A DNA stretch of 64,000 bases, from the NCBI GenBank assembly GCA_024362935.1, contig JANCRA010000028.1, positions 5,430,501-5,494,500 on the forward strand, read 5' to 3'. A program made the position numbers and the translations under genes. The notes beneath the pieces are model-generated. The model made no database searches and was not told the DNA's origin. It saw only the letters and a program-made list of their open reading frames with translations. Shown here piece after piece: positions 20,778 to 34,209 of the stretch (positions are counted from its first letter, which is position 1; each line of letters opens with the position of its first letter). The stretch comes from Setophaga petechia. Taxonomy: Eukaryota > Chordata > Aves > Passeriformes > Parulidae.

Positions 20778-23700
20778 ATGGTGCGTGCCGGAGCCATGGG
20801 TGACGGTTACGCACCTTTGACTGCGCTTGTCCTGCTGCTGGCCGTCGTGGCTGTCTGCTGGGCCCTTGGCCTCTGGCAGCCATGGAGGCGGCAAGCAGGG
20901 ACAGCCAAGAGGCGCAAGCGCCCCGGGGTCCGGCCCAGAGGCTCACGCAGGAACCGGGGAGCCCCTGCGGCTCCCAGGCCCTGCAGGCCTCGGGCTACCC
21001 CTCGCAAGCGGCCAGGTGCTCCCGCCAGCACCCTGGGCAGCTCCTGCAGCTGCGGCCCCTGCGTGGCAGTGGGCCGAGAGCTGCAGGAACTGATGCAGCT
21101 GCTCTGGGCTGGCAGTGGGACATCTGAGCCGCTCTACTCTGGGATGTGGCGGGCCCTGTGGAAAGAGCTGCGGGAGCTGGTGAGGCGAGGCCACCTGCCC
21201 TGCTGTGGCTCGTCCCGCTCCCCCAGGCGCCGCCATCCCATGAGGAGGCAGCTCCCAGGAAGAGTCTCCATCTCTGGGAGGGCCTCGAGCCTTGCAAGGA
21301 TGGCACGGCAGACGACACCCGCCATCCTTGCAAGAAGCTCAGGCTGTCAGAGATCCTCCATCCTGCCAGGAGCCTCGGCTACCTCTGACAGCCTCCATCC
21401 TTCAGAGAGGCTCAGTGAGACCTGTCAGCCTGCAGCAAGTGCAGAGCCCGCGGACAGGTCTCCCGGCTCCCTTGGACCCTTGGACTTGGACAAGACGGGC
21501 ACAACCCTGAGCGTTGTCGTGGCCAGGGAAAGCCCGGGAGTCCAAGTGGGAGCCCAGCCCGATGCAGGGGAGCCATCTCAGGAGCAGGTGGCTCGGGAGC
21601 AGCAAGCGTCCTGCAGCCGGCACTTGTCGGCCCACAGCTGCCAGGACGCTGTGCCGGCTGTGCCAGCGGGCTGCAGCCCGTGCCGGGTGGAGGAGACGAG
21701 CCTCGAGACACCTGGGCACCTCCATCTCGAGGAAGCTGCTCCGAAACAGCCACCGACTCCCAAGGAGGCCCTAATAGAAGGTGAGATCTTCTGAGGAGCT
21801 GTCTGCAGCTCCCCTGGGGCTCTTCAGGGCCATTGCCAGGCCAGGCCCTCTGAGAGCAGCCTAGTCCCTGGCTGTTCTCAGTGCCTCTGATGGCTTCAAA
21901 AATCCCCTGCGTGGTTTGCAGCTGCTCCTGGGACCCCCCTGCGCGACAGCTCGGGCTGCAGCCCCGGCCGCGCACAAGAGCAGAGCGCAGGCCACGAGGC
22001 CGGGGCCAGCGCCGGTGCCGCCGTGCCCCCCTGCAGCGGGGCTCCTGCAGCCGCCTGTGCGCGCTGCCCGGGCCCGGCCGTGCCGCTCGCCAGCCCCTCG
22101 GCTGCAGGGCGGTGGCCGCTGCCCGGCGCGCGGCAGGGAGCAGGTGAGAGCAGCGCGGCCCGCGGGGGCCGGCCCCTGCCCTGGCGGGTACTGGGCGGGG
22201 GGGGTTCCTGGGCGCAGCGCTGACGCCTCGCTCTCGGCCTTTTGCAGGGCAAAAGAAGGAGCTGCAGGAGCTCTACCAGCTGGGCCCGCAGCTGGGCAAG
22301 GGCGGCTTCGGCACCGTTTTCGCGGGCAGCCGCCTGGCGGACGGTAGCCCGGTAAGTGGGCGGCACGGGCGGGCGCGGGCGGAGGCTCCGGGCCGGGGCT
22401 GGGCGGGGCTGGAGCTCAGCCCCCTGTGTCCGTGCCTTGCAGGTGGCTCTCAAGCGCGTGGCCCGGGAGAGCGTCCTGCGCTGGGACGAGCGCGTGAGTG
22501 AGCGGGGCCAGCGGGCCGGGGCGGGCCGGGGCGGGCAGGGATAAGGCCGGGGAGGGCCCCGAGGGAGGGCGCCGAGGCACGGCGGGGGCGGCGGGCGTGG
22601 GCTCAGCGCGCGAGGCGGAGCGCGGCGGGCCCGCGGATGCCGAACGCCGGGGCCGGCTCCAGGCGGGGGGACAGCTGCCAAGCGTGCCCTGGGCGGGAGG
22701 GATCCCGAGCAGCACGGAGGCTGCCCGAGGGGACACCGGGGCATGCCGGGCAGGGGGCAGTGGAGGCACAGGGCAGCACCAGGCCTGGCGCAGGCAATGT
22801 CTCGTCCTCGCAGCCCGACGGCACCCGTGTTCCGCTGGAGATCGTGCTCATGGAGAAGGTGGGCTCCGGCTGCCGCAGCATCATCCAGCTCCTGGACTGG
22901 TTCGAGCTGCCTGACAGCTTCGTGCTGGTCCTGGAGCGTCCGGAGCGGTCGCGGGATCTGCTGGAGCTGCTGCGGGAGCAGCAGTTCCTGAGCGAGGAGG
23001 CGGCGCGCTGGCTTTTCTGCCAGGTGCTGGAGGCCGTGTGGCACTGCACCGCCTGCGGCGTCTGGCACGGCGACATCAAGGCGGAGAACCTCCTCGTGGA
23101 CCCGGACACTGGCAGCCTGAAGCTCATCGACTTCGGTTGCGGCACCTTCTTCCACGGCCACACCTGCAGGGATGTTGCCGGTGAGCCCGCGGCCCGGGCC
23201 CTGCTGCCTCTGCCAGGCACTGCACCGTGCCATTCCCTCCTGGGCTGTGGGTGCGGCATTCAGCCGGCTGCCGGCTGCCCTGTGCCCCGGGGCAGGTGCT
23301 GTGCCCCAGGAGCCGGCTGCTGGCCTTGCCGACAGAGGGGGGCTGCAAAAGCCAGGCCCCGGCCCCTCGGCTTGGCAGGCCTGCTTGGGCTTGTGCCGCT
23401 CTTCTGGCCTTCTCTGCCTTGCAGAGCGCTTTCCTGGCTTTGGCCAATTGTCTGCGGGTGCCGGGTGGCCTTGGGGGAAGTTGTGGCCGCAGGTGCGGGC
23501 CCTGCCTCTGGCAGGAGGCCGGCGCCAGGCTCTGGAAGGCAGCAGCCTGCGCCCGACCAGCGCCGCCTGTCTCCCCTAGGAACACGGATGTACTGCTCGC
23601 CCGAGTGGATCCGCCTGGGCTCCTACCGCAAGGAGCCGGCGACCATCTGGTCCCTGGGCGTGCTGCTCTATGTCATGGTCTGCGGGTGCTTCCCCTTCCG

Positions 23701-24039
23701 GGACGACCATGACATCGTGTGGGGGCAGCTCTTCTTCTGGCGGCAGGTGTCTCCAGGTTGGTGTGGGCCTCAAGCACGCTGGGCTGGAGGAGGTGGCCGT
23801 GTCCTGCCGTGCCGCTGTCCCGCCAAGGGCAGCTCTGAGCACTCGCAGCCTGGCCCGGCTTCTGCGGGCACTGCCGGGCGCGGCCGGGCAGGAGCCTCGT
23901 GCCAGTGAGCGGCGCTTTCTGCCTTCTCTCCCCAGAGTGCCAGCACCTGATCACCTGGTGTTTGGGCAAGCACCCCCTGGACCGGGCCAATCTGGAGGAC
24001 ATCTGGCGCCACCCTTGGGTGTGGGGCTGGCACCTTTGA
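20778..24039 (+). CDS. PIM-like kinase copy 5
   Basis: Exons: 20778-21780, 21922-22143, 22248-22351, 22443-22493, 22814-23180, 23580-23756, 23936-24039; 675 residues, intact. It is the second type A copy and nearly the twin of copy 1: V23, GCC codon for A43, S166, P328, K426, D657, H674. It differs from copy 1 by Q517 and a few silent or intronic bases. Only copies 1 and 5 have Lys rather than Arg in the glycine-rich loop. Confidence 0.82.
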
Positions 24040-25857
24040 TGCCCGGCTGGAGCCCCTGCAGCACCCAGTCACCGAGTCCCACGCAGGACCGAGGGCCGGA
24101 AAAATAAACCAGCCACCAACCCATTGCGGGCTGTCACGACTGGTCCTTGTTAGCAACTGCGGCTAAAGAAACCTCTTGGCAAAAGGGGAAATCAGAGTGT
24201 TCCCTCCTGCCTTGGTCAAGGTTTTGATGCCTCTCCTCCATGTAGGTGGTTTTGTGTCTTCAAGCTCAGGCTGGAGTACTGCTAGGAGTGGCTTTAGCAA
24301 GGCGAGAAATGCAACAGTGAACCAACAGCTTCCCTTTCCAGCTGACAAAGCAACTTGGGTTCACCTGAAGTGCCACAAGGGCCTGTGTGTGCATTCCAAG
24401 GGCCACCGGGTGGCAGGAACAGAGACCTTGCTCCTCTCCAAAGCTGTAGAACAATTAGCAGTGGCAAAATGTGATTTTGGGTTAAGCCCTGACAAAATTG
24501 TTCCTCATTCGTCCCCAGAAATGGGAAGCTGGGCTGGGCCTTTGACCTGCTGGGACTGCAGCGTTGTCAGTCATAGGCATGGAGCCCACGGGAAATGCTG
24601 AGGTGCTGGAGTCATTCCCATCATGCTGGGATCATTGTACCACCCCACCCCACCCCACCATCCCCCCCCCCAAAAATAAAAAATCATGGTTTGCCCTGAA
24701 ATGGCGGCTCCTCCTCACCCTGTTGGTCATTATGAGGGGACATTGGGCTCTGGCAGGGGGTGGAAATGCTCCCAAAGGGCCTTGAACTCCTGCGGGAATT
24801 GGGCCAGCAAGGAGGTGGCACTGAGCCTTTCAGGGAATTGTGGGGAAAGAGAAGGTCCCCTCTGAGCCTCCTTTTGTCCAGGATGACAGAAACTGTGCTT
24901 GGAATGACCGCCTTTGTTTGTATTTACAGAACCTGAGACGCACAGTGAGTGCTTCTGGGGAGGAGGGAGGTGTGTGGGGTATGCAGCCAACAAATAACGA
25001 TGGTTAGTAATGGTTTTGTTGACCAACAGTGTAAAGGCCATTGCCATGGGCCTCATGGAGCTCATGGGCTCAGCAGCCACAGTCCCTGTGGAGATCAAGT
25101 CTGCCAGGCTCTCTGTGGGTGTCTGACACTCAGCTCAGCCCTCCGCGGCTCTGTAGCCTCGCCAGGGCCAGCAGGGTCCCGATGCCCAAAGGCACACAAA
25201 GCATCCTCCCAGCACAGGCTGAGCCACTCAGGGTGGCAGAATCCTGTGGCAATTCAGCTCTCTGAGCATCCTCTCTGCTTTTAGACGGTCCCAGTGCCCT
25301 TGTCCCACAGACATTGGCTCTGCCAAGTACCACTGCCTTCTCTAGGTGCTGACGGGCATCAAACAGTGGAGGCACTGTGCTGTGAGGGACAGCGATCTTT
25401 TATTTGGGGTGGCTGGGGACAAGCTGGACCAGAATAAATAGCCATGAGATGTGGCTTTGGATGGGATTCATCCCGATACGTCCCAGTGGGATCCCCTTCA
25501 AACATGTAGCCAAGGTCCTGAAAGCCCAAGGAGGTCCATGCTGGCTCAGGGCTCTCCAGCTGTATGTGACTTGAAAGGAAGGCTTTGGAACTATCCAGGA
25601 AACTCCATCCTTTCAATCAAACCATGATAGCAGGAAAAATGAAGGGAAGGTCATCGTGGGCACTACTGGGAAGTGATGGAAAGACACAGCAGCCAGCCAT
25701 GGGGGGAGGCGGGGCCATGATGGCACACAGGGGAGGAGCCCTGCGGTGGGGCAGGTCTGTGGTGTCACACACTGTCCTGGCCACAGCACTGTGACATCAT
25801 TGTGCCTATATGCCTATATAATCCGGGCCAGCCCCCGCAGCTGCCAGTGCAGTTGCG
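24040..25857 (+). other. Spacer between copies 5 and 6
   Basis: Poly(A) signal 24103-24108; CCCCA/poly-C tract 24640-24683; probable CR1 fragment 24826-24889 (minus); invariant block about 24910-25688; copy 6 promoter. Confidence 0.7.
25792..25821 (+). promoter_or_regulatory. Core promoter of copy 6
   Basis: CRE-like site 25792-25799 and TATATAA 25815-25821; upstream CCACAG form. Confidence 0.65.
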
Positions 25858-28800
25858 ATGGTGCGTGCCGGAGCCATGGGTGACGGTTACGCACCTTTGA
25901 CTGCGCTTGTCCTGCTGCTGGCCGCCGTGGCTGTCTGCTGGGCCCTTGGCCTCTGGCAGCCATGGAGGCGGCAAGCAGGGACAGCGAAGAGGCGCAAGCG
26001 CCCCGGGGTCCGGCCCAGAGGCTCACGCAGGAACCGGGGAGCCCCTGCGGCTCCCAGGCCCTGCAGGCCTCGGGCTACCCCTCGCAAGCGGCCAGGTGCT
26101 CCCGCCAGCACCCTGGGCAGCTCCTGCAGCTGCGGCCCCTGCGTGGCAGTGGGCCGAGAGCTGCAGGAACTGATGCAGCTGCTCTGGGCTGGCAGTGGGA
26201 CATCTGAGCCGCTCTACTCTGGGATATGGCAGGCCCTGTGGAAAGAGCTGCGGGAGCTGGTGAGGCGAGGCCACCTGCCCTGCTGTGGCTCGTCCCACTC
26301 CCCCAGGCGCCGCCATCCCATGAGGAGGCAGCTCCCAGGAAGAGTCTCCATCCCTGGGAGGGCCTCGAGCCTTGCAAGGATGGCACGGCAGACGACACCC
26401 GCCATCCTTGCAAGAAGCTCAGGCTGTCAGAGATCCTCCGTCCTGCCAGGAGCCTCGGCTACCTCTGACAGCCTCCATCCTTCAGAGAGGCTCAGTGAGA
26501 CCTGTCAGCCTGCAGCAAGTGCAGAGCCCGCGGACAGGTCTCCCGGCTCCCTTGGACCCCTGGACTTGGACAAGACGGGCACAACCCTGAGCGTTGTCGT
26601 GGCCAGGGAAAGCCCGGGAGTCCAAGTGGGAGCCCAGCCCGATGCAGGGGAGCCATCTCAGGAGCAGGTGGCTCGGGAGCAGCAAGCGTCCTGCAGCCGG
26701 CACTTGTCGGCCCACAGCTGCCAGGACGCTGTGCCGGCTGTGCCAGCGGGCTGCAGCCCGTGCCGGGTGGAGGAGACGAGCCTCGAGACACCTGGGCACC
26801 TCCATCTCGAGGAAGCTGCTCCGAAACAGCCACCGACTGCCAAGGAGGCCCTAATAGAAGGTGAGATCTTCTGAGGAGCTGTCTGCAGCTCCCCTGGGGC
26901 TCTTCAGGGCCATTGCCAGGCCAGGCCCTCTGAGAGCAGCCTAGTCCCTGGCTGTTCTCAGTGCCTCTGATGGCTTCAAAAATCCCCTGCGTGGTTTGCA
27001 GCTGCTCCTGGGACCCCCCTGCGCGACAGCTCGGGCTGCAGCCCCGGCCGCGCACAAGAGCAGAGCGCAGGCCACGAGGCCGGGGCCAGCGCCGGTGCCG
27101 CCGTGCCCCCCTGCAGCGGGGCTCCTGCAGCCGCCTGTGCGCGCTGCCCGGGCCCGGCCGTGCCGCTCGCCAGCCCCTCGGCTGCAGGGCGGTGGCCGCT
27201 GCCCGGCGCGCGGCAGGGAGCAGGTGAGAGCAGCGCGGCCCGCGGGGGCCGGCCCCTGCCCTGGCGGGCACTGGGCGGGGGGGGGGTTCCTGGGCGCAGC
27301 GCTGACGCCTCGCTCTCGGCCTTTTGCAGGGCAAAAGAAGGAGCTGCAGGAGCTCTACCAGCTGGGCCCGCAGCTGGGCAGGGGCGGCTTCGGCACCGTT
27401 TTCGCGGGCAGCCGCCTGGCGGACGGTAGCCCGGTAAGTGGGCGGCACGGGCGGGCGCGGGCGGAGGCTCCGGGCCGGGGCTGGGCGGGGCTGGAGCTCA
27501 GCCCCCTGTGTCCGTGCCTTGCAGGTGGCTCTCAAGCGCGTGGCCCGGGAGAGCGTCCTGCGCTGGGACGAGCGCGTGAGTGAGCGGGGCCAGCGGGCCG
27601 GGGCGGGCCGGGGCGGGCAGGGATAAGGCCGGGGAGGGCCCCGAGGGAGGGCGCCGAGGCACGGCGGGGGCGGCGGGCGTGGGCTCAGCGCGCGAGGCGG
27701 AGCGCGGCGGGCCCGCGGATGCCGAACGCCGGGGCCGGCTCCAGGCGGGGGGACAGCTGCCAAGCGTGCCCTGGGCGGGAGGGATCCCGAGCAGCACGGA
27801 GGCTGCCCGAGGGGACACCGGGGCATGCCGGGCAGGGGGCAGTGGAGGCACAGGGCAGCACCAGGCCTGGCGCAGGCAATGTCTCGTCCTCGCAGCCCGA
27901 CGGCACCCGTGTTCCGCTGGAGATCGTGCTCATGGAGAAGGTGGGCTCCGGCTGCCGCAGCATCATCCAGCTCCTGGACTGGTTCGAGCTGCCTGACAGC
28001 TTCGTGCTGGTCCTGGAGCGTCCGGAGCGGTCGCGGGATCTGCTGGAGCTGCTGCGGGAGCAGCAGTTCCTGAGCGAGGAGGCGGCGCGCTGGCTTTTCT
28101 GCCAGGTGCTGGAGGCCGTGTGGCACTGCACCGCCTGCGGCGTCTGGCACGGCGACATCAAGGCGGAGAACCTCCTCGTGGACCCGGACACTGGCAGCCT
28201 GAAGCTCATCGACTTCGGTTGCGGCACCTTCTTCCACGGCCACACCTGCAGGGATGTTGCCGGTGAGCCCGCGGCCCGGGCCCTGCTGCCTCTGCCAGGC
28301 ACTGCACCGTGCCATTCCCTCCTGGGCTGTGGGTGCGGCATTCAGCCGGCTGCCGGCTGCCCTGTGCCCCGGGGCAGGTGCTGTGCCCCAGGAGCCGGCT
28401 GCTGGCCTTGCCGACAGGGGGGGGGGCTGCAAAAGCCAGGCCCCGGCCCCTCGGCTTGGCAGGCCTGCTTGGGCTTGTGCCGCTCTTCTGGCCTTCTCTG
28501 CCTTGCAGAGCGCTTTCCTGGCTTTGGCCAATTGTCTGCGGGTGCCGGGTGGCCTTGGGGGAAGTTGTGGCCGCAGGTGCGGGCCCTGCCTCTGGCAGGA
28601 GGCCGGCGCCAGGCTCTGGAAGGCAGCAGCCTGCGCCCGACCAGCGCCGCCTGTCTCCCCTAGGAACACGGATGTACTGCTCGCCCGAGTGGATCCGCCT
28701 GGGCTCCTACCGCAAGGAGCCGGCGACCATCTGGTCCCTGGGCGTGCTGCTCTATGTCATGGTCTGCGGGTGCTTCCCCTTCCGGGACGACCATGACATC

Positions 28801-29123
28801 GTGTGGGGGCAGCTCTTCTTCTGGCGGCAGGTGTCTCCAGGTTGGTGTGGGCCTCAAGCACGCTGGGCTGGAGGAGGTGGCCGTGTCCTGCCGTGCCGCT
28901 GTCCCGCCAAGGGCAGCTCTGAGCACTCGCAGCCTGGCCCGGCTTCTGCGGGCACTGCCGGGCGCGGCCGGGCAGGAGCCTCGTGCCAGTGAGCGGCGCT
29001 TTCTGCCTTCTCTCCCCAGAGTGCCAGCACCTGATCACCTGGTGTTTGGGCAAGCACCCCCTGGACCGGGCCAATCTGGAGGACATCTGGCGCCACCCTT
29101 GGGTGTGGGGCTGGCACCTTTGA
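25858..29123 (+). CDS. PIM-like kinase copy 6 (B/A mosaic)
   Basis: Exons: 25858-26860, 27002-27223, 27330-27433, 27525-27575, 27896-28262, 28664-28840, 29020-29123; 675 residues, intact. Exons 1-5 and intron 5 are type B (I123, Q125, H147, P166, V195, uninterrupted G-run in intron 5), but exon 7 is type A (D657, H674). The switch lies between 28432 and about 29060, so the copy looks recombinant. R57 is kept, unlike copies 2 and 3. Intron 5 is out of frame if retained. Confidence 0.82.
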
Positions 29124-30942
29124 TGCCCGGCTGGAGCCCCTGCAGCACCCAGTCACCGAGTCCCACGCAGGACCGAGGGCCGGAAAAATAAACCAGCCAC
29201 CAACCCATTGCGGGCTGTCACGACTGGTCCTTGTTAGCAACTGCGGCTAAAGAAACCTCTTGGCAAAAGGGGAAATCAGAGTGTTCCCTCCTGCCTTGGT
29301 CAAGGTTTTGATGCCTCTCCTCCATGTAGGTGGTTTTGTGTCTTCAAGCTCAGGCTGGAGTACTGCTAGGAGTGGCTTTAGCAAGGCGAGAAATGCAACA
29401 GTGAACCAACAGCTTCCCTTTCCAGCTGACAAAGCAACTTGGGTTCACCTGAAGTGCCACAAGGGCCTGTGTGTGCGTTCCAAGGGCCACCGGGTGGCAG
29501 GAACAGAGACCTTGCTCCTCTCCAAAGCTGTAGAACAATTAGCAGTGGCAAAATGTGATTTTGGGTTAAGCCCTGACAAAATTGTTCCTCATTCGTCCCC
29601 AGAAATGGGAAGCTGGGCTGGGCCTTTGACCTGCTGGGACTGCAGCGTTGTCGGTCATAGGCATGGAGCCCACGGGAAATGCTGAGGTGCTGGAGTCATT
29701 CCCATCATGCTGGGATCATTGTACCACCCCACCCCACCCCACCATCCCCCCCCCCCAAAAATAAAAAATCATGGTTTGCCCTGAAATGGCGGCTCCTCCT
29801 CACCCTGTTGGTCATTATGAGGGGACATTGGGCTCTGGCAGGGGGTGGAAATGCTCCCAAAGGGCCTTGAACTCCTGCGGGAATTGGTCCAGCAAGGAGG
29901 TGGCACTGAGCCTTTCAGGGAATTGTGGGGAAAGAGAAGGTCCCCTCTGAGCCTCCTTTTGTCCAGGATGACAGAAACTGTGCTTGGAATGACCGCCTTT
30001 GTTTGTATTTACAGAACCTGAGACGCACAGTGAGTGCTTCTGGGGAGGAGGGAGGTGTGTGGGGTATGCAGCCAACAAATAACGATGGTTAGTAATGGTT
30101 TTGTTGACCAACAGTGTAAAGGCCATTGCCATGGGCCTCATGGAGCTCATGGGCTCAGCAGCCACAGTCCCTGTGGAGATCAAGTCTGCCAGGCTCTCTG
30201 TGGGTGTCTGACACTCAGCTCAGCCCTCCGCGGCTCTGTAGCCTCGCCAGGGCCAGCAGGGTCCCGATGCCCAAAGGCACACAAAGCATCCTCCCAGCAC
30301 AGGCTGAGCCACTCAGGGTGGCAGAATCCTGTGGCAATTCAGCTCTCTGAGCATCCTCTCTGCTTTTAGACGGTCCCAGTGCCCTTGTCCCACAGACATT
30401 GGCTCTGCCAAGTACCACTGCCTTCTCTAGGTGCTGACGGGCATCAAACAGTGGAGGCACTGTGCTGTGAGGGACAGCGATCTTTTATTTGGGGTGGCTG
30501 GGGACAAGCTGGACCAGAATAAATAGCCATGAGATGTGGCTTTGGATGGGATTCATCCCGATACGTCCCAGTGGGATCCCCTTCAAACATGTAGCCAAGG
30601 TCCTGAAAGCCCAAGGAGGTCCATGCTGGCTCAGGGCTCTCCAGCTGTATGTGACTTGAAAGGAAGGCTTTGGAACTATCCAGGAAACTCCATCCTTTCA
30701 ATCAAACCATGATAGCAGGAAAAATGAAGGGAAGGTCATCGTGGGCACTACTGGGAAGTGATGGAAAGACACAGCAGCCAGCCATGGGGGGAGGCGGGGC
30801 CATGATGGCACACAGGGGAGGAGCCCTGCGGTGGGGCAGGTCTGTGGTGTCACACACTGTCCTGGCCACAGCACTGTGACATCATTGTGCCTATATGCCT
30901 ATATAATCCGGGCCAGCCCCCGCAGCTGCCAGTGCAGTTGCG
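29124..30942 (+). other. Spacer between copies 6 and 7
   Basis: Poly(A) signal 29187-29192; CCCCA/poly-C tract 29724-29768 with the longest C-run of the array; probable CR1 fragment 29911-29974 (minus); invariant block about 29995-30773; copy 7 promoter. Confidence 0.7.
30877..30906 (+). promoter_or_regulatory. Core promoter of copy 7
   Basis: CRE-like site 30877-30884 and TATATAA 30900-30906; upstream CCACAG form. Confidence 0.65.
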
Positions 30943-33900
30943 ATGGTGCGTGCCGGAGCCATGGGTGACGGTTACGCACCTTTGACTGCGCTTGTCCTGC
31001 TGCTGGCCGCCGTGGCTGTCTGCTGGGCCCTTGGCCTCTGGCAGCCATGGAGGCGGCAAGCAGGGACAGCGAAGAGGCGCAAGCGCCCCGGGGTCCGGCC
31101 CAGAGGCTCACGCAGGAACCGGGGAGCCCCTGCGGCTCCCAGGCCCTGCAGGCCTCGGGCTACCCCTCGCAAGCGGCCAGGTGCTCCCGCCAGCACCCTG
31201 GGCAGCTCCTGCAGCTGCGGCCCCTGCGTGGCAGTGGGCCGAGAGCTGCAGGAACTGATGCAGCTGCTCTGGGCTGGCAGTGGGACATCTGAGCCGCTCT
31301 ACTCTGGGATATGGCAGGCCCTGTGGAAAGAGCTGCGGGAGCTGGTGAGGCGAGGCCACCTGCCCTGCTGTGGCTCGTCCCACTCCCCCAGGCGCCGCCA
31401 TCCCATGAGGAGGCAGCTCCCAGGAAGAGTCTCCATCCCTGGGAGGGCCTCGAGCCTTGCAAGGATGGCACGGCAGACGACACCCGCCATCCTTGCAAGA
31501 AGCTCAGGCTGTCAGAGATCCTCCGTCCTGCCAGGAGCCTCGGCTACCTCTGACAGCCTCCATCCTTCAGAGAGGCTCAGTGAGACCTGTCAGCCTGCAG
31601 CAAGTGCAGAGCCCGCGGACAGGTCTCCCGGCTCCCTTGGACCCCTGGACTTGGACAAGACGGGCACAACCCTGAGCGTTGTCGTGGCCAGGGAAAGCCC
31701 GGGAGTCCAAGTGGGAGCCCAGCCCGATGCAGGGGAGCCATCTCAGGAGCAGGTGGCTCGGGAGCAGCAAGCGTCCTGCAGCCGGCACTTGTCGGCCCAC
31801 AGCTGCCAGGACGCTGTGCCGGCTGTGCCAGCGGGCTGCAGCCCGTGCCGGGTGGAGGAGACGAGCCTCGAGACACCTGGGCACCTCCATCTCGAGGAAG
31901 CTGCTCCGAAACAGCCACCGACTGCCAAGGAGGCCCTAATAGAAGGTGAGATCTTCTGAGGAGCTGTCTGCAGCTCCCCTGGGGCTCTTCAGGGCCATTG
32001 CCAGGCCAGGCCCTCTGAGAGCAGCCTAGTCCCTGGCTGTTCTCAGTGCCTCTGATGGCTTCAAAAATCCCCTGCGTGGTTTGCAGCTGCTCCTGGGACC
32101 CCCCTGCGCGACAGCTCGGGCTGCAGCCCCGGCCGCGCACAAGAGCAGAGCGCAGGCCACGAGGCCGGGGCCAGCGCCGGTGCCGCCGTGCCCCCCTGCA
32201 GCGGGGCTCCTGCAGCCGCCTGTGCGCGCTGCCCGGGCCCGGCCGTGCCGCTCGCCAGCCCCTCGGCTGCAGGGCGGTGGCCGCTGCCCGGCGCGCGGCA
32301 GGGAGCAGGTGAGAGCAGCGCGGCCCGCGGGGGCCGGCCCCTGCCCTGGCGGGCACTGGGCGGGGGGGGGGTTCCTGGGCGCAGCGCTGACGCCTCGCTC
32401 TCGGCCTTTTGCAGGGCAAAAGAAGGAGCTGCAGGAGCTCTACCAGCTGGGCCCGCAGCTGGGCAGGGGCGGCTTCGGCACCGTTTTCGCGGGCAGCCGC
32501 CTGGCGGACGGTAGCCCGGTAAGTGGGCGGCACGGGCGGGCGCGGGCGGAGGCTCCGGGCCGGGGCTGGGCGGGGCTGGAGCTCAGCCCCCTGTGTCCGT
32601 GCCTTGCAGGTGGCTCTCAAGCGCGTGGCCCGGGAGAGCGTCCTGCGCTGGGACGAGCGCGTGAGTGAGCGGGGCCAGCGGGCCGGGGCGGGCCGGGGCG
32701 GGCAGGGATAAGGCCGGGGAGGGCCCCGAGGGAGGGCGCCGAGGCACGGCGGGGGCGGCGGGCGTGGGCTCAGCGCGCGAGGCGGAGCGCGGCGGGCCCG
32801 CGGATGCCGAACGCCGGGGCCGGCTCCAGGCGGGGGGACAGCTGCCAAGCGTGCCCTGGGCGGGAGGGATCCCGAGCAGCACGGAGGCTGCCCGAGGGGA
32901 CACCGGGGCATGCCGGGCAGGGGGCAGTGGAGGCACAGGGCAGCACCAGGCCTGGCGCAGGCAATGTCTCGTCCTCGCAGCCCGACGGCACCCGTGTTCC
33001 GCTGGAGATCGTGCTCATGGAGAAGGTGGGCTCCGGCTGCCGCAGCATCATCCAGCTCCTGGACTGGTTCGAGCTGCCTGACAGCTTCGTGCTGGTCCTG
33101 GAGCGTCCGGAGCGGTCGCGGGATCTGCTGGAGCTGCTGCGGGAGCAGCAGTTCCTGAGCGAGGAGGCGGCGCGCTGGCTTTTCTGCCAGGTGCTGGAGG
33201 CCGTGTGGCACTGCACCGCCTGCGGCGTCTGGCACGGCGACATCAAGGCGGAGAACCTCCTCGTGGACCCGGACACTGGCAGCCTGAAGCTCATCGACTT
33301 CGGTTGCGGCACCTTCTTCCACGGCCACACCTGCAGGGATGTTGCCGGTGAGCCCGCGGCCCGGGCCCTGCTGCCTCTGCCAGGCACTGCACCGTGCCAT
33401 TCCCTCCTGGGCTGTGGGTGCGGCATTCAGCTGGCTGCCGGCTGCCCTGTGCCCCGGGGCAGGTGCTGTGCCCCAGGAGCCGGCTGCTGGCCTTGCCGAC
33501 AGGGGGGGGGGGCTGCAAAAGCCAGGCCCCGGCCCCTCGGCTTGGCAGGCCTGCTTGGGCTTGTGCCGCTCTTCTGGCCTTCTCTGCCTTGCAGAGCGCT
33601 TTCCTGGCTTTGGCCAATTGTCTGCGGGTGCCGGGTGGCCTTGGGGGAAGTTGTGGCCGCAGGTGCGGGCCCTGCCTCTGGCAGGAGGCCGGCGCCAGGC
33701 TCTGGAAGGCAGCAGCCTGCGCCCGACCAGCGCCGCCTGTCTCCCCTAGGAACACGGATGTACTGCTCGCCCGAGTGGATCCGCCTGGGCTCCTACCGCA
33801 AGGAGCCGGCGACCATCTGGTCCCTGGGCGTGCTGCTCTATGTCATGGTCTGCGGGTGCTTCCCCTTCCGGGACGACCATGACATCGTGTGGGGGCAGCT

Positions 33901-34209
33901 CTTCTTCTGGCGGCAGGTGTCTCCAGGTTGGTGTGGGCCTCAAGCACGCTGGGCTGGAGGAGGTGGCCGTGTCCTGCCGTGCCGCTGTCCCGCCAAGGGC
34001 AGCTCTGAGCACTCGCAGCCTGGCCCGGCTTCTGCGGGCACTGCCGGGCGCGGCCGGGCAGGAGCCTCGTGCCAGTGAGCGGCGCTTTCTGCCTTCTCTC
34101 CCCAGAGTGCCAGCACCTGATCACCTGGTGTTTGGGCAAGCACCCCCTGGAGCGGGCCAATCTGGAGGACATCTGGCGCCACCCTTGGGTGTGGGGCTGG
34201 CGCCTTTGA
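30943..34209 (+). CDS. PIM-like kinase copy 7
   Basis: Exons: 30943-31945, 32087-32308, 32415-32518, 32610-32660, 32981-33347, 33750-33926, 34106-34209; 675 residues, intact. Exon 1 is type B and matches copy 6 (R57, I123, Q125, H147, P166, V195). Exon 7 is E657 and R674. Intron 5 has the longest G-run and is 402 bases, so it is again a multiple of three and open; it also has a private C-to-T change at about 33431. The catalytic motifs are as in copy 2. Confidence 0.82.
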
